DNA from: JACDBD01 sp050743385
GTDB lineage: Bacteria > Actinomycetota > Acidimicrobiia > IMCC26256 > JACDBD01
Assembly: GCA_050743385.1 (NCBI GenBank)
Contig: JBOGFJ010000016.1
Coordinates: forward strand, 1 to 17,206
DNA: 17,206 nucleotides
Reading direction: 5' to 3'
Shown here: positions 14,070 through 17,206 of the stretch, in pieces
Layout: every line of letters starts with the position of its first letter
Numbering within the stretch: position 1 is the stretch's first letter
Translations under genes and position numbers: made by a program
The notes under the pieces: generated by a model
Database searches by the model: none
Told to the model about the DNA's origin: nothing
Seen by the model: the letters and a program-made list of their open reading frames with translations, nothing else

Positions 14070-14384
14070 ATGAGCAGGCGCACCATCACTCAGCGGGCAC
14101 TCCGCCTCATTGCGGCCGGTGCCGTTGTCACGGGGGTGATGCTCCCGGCGGCGGCGCTCGCCCAGCAGGACCCCGTCTATCCCACCCCGAGCAGCACTCC
14201 GGAGGTGACCAATCCGCCGGCCGTGGCGGGGGGCGGCGCGAGCACCTCGGTCGAGCCGGTTGGCGCGCGGGAGACGCTGCCGTTCACGGGCGGCGAGATC
14301 GCCGGGCTCACGTTGATCGGGCTCGGCGTCACCGGTGCCGGCGTCGCGATGGTCCGCATCGGAAGACGCCGCGCGACGACCTGA
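14070..14384 (+). CDS. Small LPXTG-type sortase-anchored surface protein
   Basis: A 104-aa precursor. It has an Arg-containing signal peptide whose cleavage probably follows ALA at residue 31, then a short Pro/Ser/Thr-rich mature region (about 32-68). The sortase signal LPFTG is at 70-74, followed by a membrane helix (about 77-96) and the Arg-rich tail RIGRRRATT. The mature part is only about 40 residues, so it is more likely a wall-linked stub or spacer than an enzyme. ATG 14070 has AGAGGG a few bases upstream. No sortase gene lies in the window. It is followed after 54 bp by the sugar transferase in the same direction, so co-transcription is likely. Confidence 0.88.
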   Translation: MSRRTITQRALRLIAAGAVVTGVMLPAAALAQQDPVYPTPSSTPEVTNPPAVAGGGASTSVEPVGARETLPFTGGEIAGLTLIGLGVTGAGVAMVRIGRRRATT

Positions 14385-14438
14385 GCTCCACCCCACCTGG
14401 ACCACGACTCCACCGCCAAAAGGATCAGACCCGCCACC

Positions 14439-15869
14439 ATGGCCGTCGCAACCCATGTCTTCGAACGCCTCGGAACGGCGCGGCCCGATCTCACCGTCAC
14501 CGAGCCGGCAGCACTGCCGGCGCAACACAAGACGCAGGCTCGCTGGGCGGTTCCCACCGTCCTGTGCCTCGTCGACGCGGTCGCGCTCCTGCTCGCGCTG
14601 GTCCTCACCGGCCGCCTCACCTCCACGGTTGCCCTCGTGTACGTGGCCGCCGCGCTCGCCACCGTCGCGGCCTCCGACGGCTACCGGTCCCGGATCACGC
14701 TCTCGGCGTTGCAGATCACGCCGTGGCTGCTCACGCGGCTCGCGATCCCGCTCATCGTGCTCGTTCCGATCGCGTTGGTCGGGGAGCCGGACCCGTCCGC
14801 GTTGCTCGTCCCGTTCGGCCTCGCCTTCGTCGTAGGAGGTCGGGCGCTGTCGTACGCGGTGGTGCGGCACCTCCGCCGGCGCGGGCACCTCCTCGAGGGA
14901 ACGGTGATCCTCGGCGCCGGGGCGATCGGCGTCGAGCTCGCACGGATCTTCCAGGAGCATCCCGAATACGGCGTTAGACCCCTCGGCTTCCTGGACTGCG
15001 TGCACGACGATCTCCCCTTGCCCCTGCTCGGCGACGTCGACAGCCTGGGTCCGCTGCTCGAGCAGCGCGCCGGGATCCACCGCGTGATCGTGGCCTTCGG
15101 TCCGGCGCGCGAGGCCGACCTCGTGAACGTGCTGCGCACCGCGGTCCAGCACGACGTCGAGCTCCACATCGTGCCCCGCTTCTTCGACGTCGGGGCTGCC
15201 GCGGGTCCCGACACCGACGACGTCCGCGGGATCCCGCTGCAGCGTGTGCGTCGCGCTGCCTTGCGGCTCAAGGCCGAAGGTTGCAAGCGGGCCATCGACA
15301 TCGTGGTCTCCGGCGCGCTGCTCGTCGTCGCCGCGCCCGCGATGCTCGTCATCGCCATGCTGGTGCGATTCACGAGCAAGGGGCCGGTCTTCTTCAGCCA
15401 GGACCGAGTCGGTCGTGGCAGCAGGGTGTTCCGGATGCACAAGTTCCGCACGATGGTCGACGACGCCGAGGCCGATCTCGATCGGCTCCGGCACCTCAAC
15501 GAGCGTGACGGGCTCGTGTTCAAGATCCGCGACGACCCCCGGTGCACGAACGTCGGCCGGTGGCTGCGTCGCTTCTCCCTCGACGAGCTCCCGCAGCTGT
15601 GGCACGTCCTCGTCGGCGACATGTCCCTCGTCGGGCCCCGCCCGGCGCTGCCGAGCGAAGTGTCTCGCTACGACCAGGACGCCCGCTGGCGCCTGCTCGT
15701 CAGGCCGGGGCTCACCGGGCTCTGGCAGGTGAGCGGACGATCCGACCTGGCGTGGAGCGAATCGCTGCGTCTCGACCTGTATTACATCTACAACTGGGCT
15801 CCGGGCCTCGACCTCGCCGTCCTGGGCCGGACGTTCAGCGCCGTGCTGCGGCGCCAGGGCGCCTACTAA
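14439..15869 (+). CDS. Polyprenyl-phosphate sugar phosphotransferase (exopolysaccharide priming enzyme)
   Basis: A 476-aa membrane enzyme that moves a sugar-1-phosphate from a nucleotide sugar to undecaprenyl phosphate, the first step in building an exopolysaccharide repeat unit (WcaJ/CpsE/WbaP-like). The N terminus has about four membrane helices (about 36-140). A Rossmann-like domain follows, with VILGAGAIG (156-164). After this come a re-entrant helix from KRAIDIVVSG (283 onward) and the catalytic bacterial sugar transferase domain. The latter contains PVFFSQDRVG, KFRTM (335-339), DELPQLWHVLVGDMSLVGPR (382 onward) and RPGLTGLWQVSGRS. All key motifs are present and the length is normal. AAAAGGA (14418-14424) lies 14 nt before ATG 14439, rather far for a ribosome-binding site. 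Which sugar is used cannot be told from sequence. Confidence 0.95.
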   Translation: MAVATHVFERLGTARPDLTVTEPAALPAQHKTQARWAVPTVLCLVDAVALLLALVLTGRLTSTVALVYVAAALATVAASDGYRSRITLSALQITPWLLTRLAIPLIVLVPIALVGEPDPSALLVPFGLAFVVGGRALSYAVVRHLRRRGHLLEGTVILGAGAIGVELARIFQEHPEYGVRPLGFLDCVHDDLPLPLLGDVDSLGPLLEQRAGIHRVIVAFGPAREADLVNVLRTAVQHDVELHIVPRFFDVGAAAGPDTDDVRGIPLQRVRRAALRLKAEGCKRAIDIVVSGALLVVAAPAMLVIAMLVRFTSKGPVFFSQDRVGRGSRVFRMHKFRTMVDDAEADLDRLRHLNERDGLVFKIRDDPRCTNVGRWLRRFSLDELPQLWHVLVGDMSLVGPRPALPSEVSRYDQDARWRLLVRPGLTGLWQVSGRSDLAWSESLRLDLYYIYNWAPGLDLAVLGRTFSAVLRRQGAY

Positions 15870-15935
15870 CTCACCCGCCCGTCTCGTCCATCCGGGCCAG
15901 CTCGCGTACCGCTTTGCCCGGACGCGCCTGACGTG

Positions 15936-15946
15936 CCCGAATCGGG
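15936..15946. repeat. Short inverted repeat CCCGA-A-TCGGG
   Basis: A perfect 5-bp inverted repeat with a one-base centre, in the 170-bp gap between the sugar transferase and glycosidase genes. It lies 24 bp upstream of the candidate sigma-28 -35 element. It might be an operator, but short GC palindromes are common at this base composition. Confidence 0.25.
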
Positions 15947-15970
15947 TCGCTTCCGGCTGCCACCCTCCGG

Positions 15971-16000
15971 CTCAAGTACCCCACCCTCCGCGGTCGATAG
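15971..16000 (+). promoter_or_regulatory. Candidate sigma-28 (FliA/WhiG)-type promoter of the glycosidase gene
   Basis: CTCAAGT (15971-15977), 15 bp, GTCGATAG (15993-16000) resembles the sigma-28 pattern TAAA-N15-GCCGATAA. A start near 16007 would leave a leader of about 33 nt holding the purine-rich ribosome-binding region just before ATG 16040. The resemblance was judged by eye. Confidence 0.45.
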
Positions 16001-16039
16001 CACGAGCGACCAGGCGGACGCAGGGGGGAGGGGCAGGGG

Positions 16040-17143
16040 ATGCGGACGTGGCGACGCCTCCGGTTCCCGCTCCTCGGGACCGCGCTCGTGCTCGCCATCT
16101 CCGCCTGCGCGGGGGTCCCCGGTGGGACCACCGGGGGAGCGAAGCCCGAGCCGGTCCCGACCCTCGGTCCCGGCGGCGGTCTCGCCGGTGGAGCCGGCTT
16201 CGCCGAGGGGGCGGGGCTGCTCTGGGGCAGCGAGGCCGAGCTCGCCCAGCGCCTCGACGGCATTGCGGCCACCGGCGCCGAGTACGTGCGGGTGGACGTC
16301 GACTGGTCGGTCGCACAACCGGGCCCGACGAGCTGGAACTGGGGTCCGACCGACCGCGTCGTTCGGGCTGCGCGCGCGCGCGGTCTCAGGGTGCTGGGTC
16401 TCATCACGTACACACCCGCGTGGGCACGCCCTCCCGGGACGCCGGACAAGAACCCGCCGAGCAACCCGGCCGACTTCGCCAACTTCGCCGCCGCGGCGGC
16501 GGCGCGTTACACGCCCCTGGGTGTGCGGGAGTGGGAGATCTGGAACGAGCCCAACAGCCGCTGGTTCTGGAGCCCGGCACCGAACCCCGCTGCCTACACC
16601 GACCTGCTGATCCGGGCCAACGCCGCGATCAAGTCGGTCGACGCGGGGGCGACCGTCATGACCGGTGGGCTCTCGCCCGCGCCCGACAGCCCCGACGGGA
16701 GCATGATCGCACCGGTGACGTTCCTGAACCGGGTGTACGCCGCCGGTGGTGGTGGCCACTTCGACGCCGTCGCCCACCACCCGTACAACTACCCGTACAT
16801 GCCGTTGAAACCCGAGCCCAACTACAACTGGAACGCCTTCGGCGGCGTGACGCCGAAGCTCTACGAGACGATGGTTGCCAACGGTGACGGCGCCAAGAAG
16901 ATCTGGGGTACCGAGATGGGTGCCCCGACCGTCCAGGGCATGACAACCGAATACGTCGCCGCGTACGTGACCGAGGCCTTCAATGCCTGGCGCTCGTGGT
17001 CCTTCACTGGTCCGCTGTTCTGGTACTCGTACCGTGACGGAGGTACGAACCCCAGTGATCCCGAGCACAACTTCGGGCTCGTCAAGACGAACGGTGTCGC
17101 CAAGGAGCCGGCACTGACCGCATTCGAGGCCGCGGCCAACTGA
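16040..17143 (+). CDS. Lipoprotein glycoside hydrolase, clan GH-A (GH39/PslG-like)
   Basis: A 367-aa secreted lipoprotein. It has a signal peptide with lipobox ISAC, lipidated at C23. A Gly/Pro-rich linker (about 24-58) follows, then a TIM-barrel glycosidase. The acid/base is E170 in WEIWNEPN and the likely nucleophile is E292 in WGTEMGAP; these strand-4 and strand-7 glutamates define clan GH-A retaining enzymes. HHPYN (246-250) is another conserved active-site strand. The closest type appears to be GH39 or GH5-like, including PslG, an enzyme that trims its own organism's exopolysaccharide. Position after a polyprenyl sugar phosphotransferase supports a role in processing or release of the same polymer; the substrate is inferred, not seen. 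Purine-rich GGGGAGGGG precedes ATG 16040. Confidence 0.9.
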   Translation: MRTWRRLRFPLLGTALVLAISACAGVPGGTTGGAKPEPVPTLGPGGGLAGGAGFAEGAGLLWGSEAELAQRLDGIAATGAEYVRVDVDWSVAQPGPTSWNWGPTDRVVRAARARGLRVLGLITYTPAWARPPGTPDKNPPSNPADFANFAAAAAARYTPLGVREWEIWNEPNSRWFWSPAPNPAAYTDLLIRANAAIKSVDAGATVMTGGLSPAPDSPDGSMIAPVTFLNRVYAAGGGGHFDAVAHHPYNYPYMPLKPEPNYNWNAFGGVTPKLYETMVANGDGAKKIWGTEMGAPTVQGMTTEYVAAYVTEAFNAWRSWSFTGPLFWYSYRDGGTNPSDPEHNFGLVKTNGVAKEPALTAFEAAAN

Positions 17144-17150
17144 GCCGCGC

Positions 17151-17206
17151 TCAACTCCCGAGCGCCAGCGCCTCCTCCAGCGCGGTGCCGAAGCCCTCCC
17201 GAAACC
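17151..17206 (-). CDS. 3' end of a minus-strand frame resembling a GT-B glycosyltransferase motif
   Basis: Reading the minus strand from the window edge to a TGA at 17151-17153 gives FREGFGTALEEALALGS. This fits the GT4-type donor-binding pattern EGFG-x4-EA-x-A-x-G. In intact GT-B enzymes about 80-100 residues follow this motif, but here the frame stops at once, 7 bp before the glycosidase stop codon. It is either a truncated glycosyltransferase, an unrelated C terminus, or a chance match; only 17 codons are visible. Confidence 0.4.
   Translation of the reverse strand, partial: FREGFGTALEEALALGS

Noticed and set aside
14021..14977. 318-codon plus-strand frame beginning at an ATG upstream of the LPFTG gene
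   Set aside because: It runs out of frame through both the LPFTG gene and the sugar transferase gene and yields an Arg/Pro/His-rich, motif-free product.
13965..15605. 546-codon minus-strand frame opposite the sugar transferase gene
   Set aside because: Low-complexity Arg/Glu/Asp-rich translation with no motif; the plus strand encodes a complete, motif-rich sugar phosphotransferase.

Overview
The window reads as chromosomal DNA of a high-GC actinobacterium. The C and G third positions, the Rho with a long Arg-rich and acidic insert, and many genes starting almost on top of a TANNNT box (leaderless-type starts) all fit. The gene set looks closest to environmental lineages such as Acidimicrobiia, but that placement is inference; there is no rRNA here to confirm it.

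Bases 1-8113 hold a conserved housekeeping neighbourhood: rho, rpmE, a DUF1385 membrane protein, prfA and prmC. Between the DUF1385 gene and prfA sits a small islet that does not belong to that neighbourhood. It contains a TetR-family repressor gene diverging from a two-gene operon for a ferritin-like diiron protein and a luciferase-like flavin oxidoreductase. A perfect 7-4-7 inverted repeat in the divergent gap is the obvious operator. The diiron gene carries a 50-bp hairpin-and-repeat insert inside its reading frame.

Bases 8150-12000 hold a short unknown gene overlapping a nitroreductase-family gene. Converging on these from the minus strand is a three-gene operon: a PD-(D/E)XK-like protein with lost nuclease residues, a Cas4/AddB-like PD-(D/E)XK protein with an intact site, and a type-1 thiolase-like protein that lacks the usual nucleophilic cysteine. 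The first two share the same four-cysteine pattern and look like an active/inactive pair.

Bases 12063-17206 form a cell-surface and exopolysaccharide region: a DUF4012 membrane protein, a 240-bp non-coding gap with hairpins, a small LPFTG sortase substrate, a polyprenyl-phosphate sugar phosphotransferase, and a lipoprotein glycoside hydrolase of clan GH-A. The far right edge shows the end of a minus-strand frame resembling the donor-binding motif of a GT-B glycosyltransferase. Two sites resembling sigma-28 (FliA/WhiG) promoters precede the LPFTG gene and the glycosidase gene, suggesting co-regulation of surface functions.

No tRNA, rRNA, CRISPR array, transposase or integrase gene was seen. 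All gaps between genes are shorter than 300 bases.
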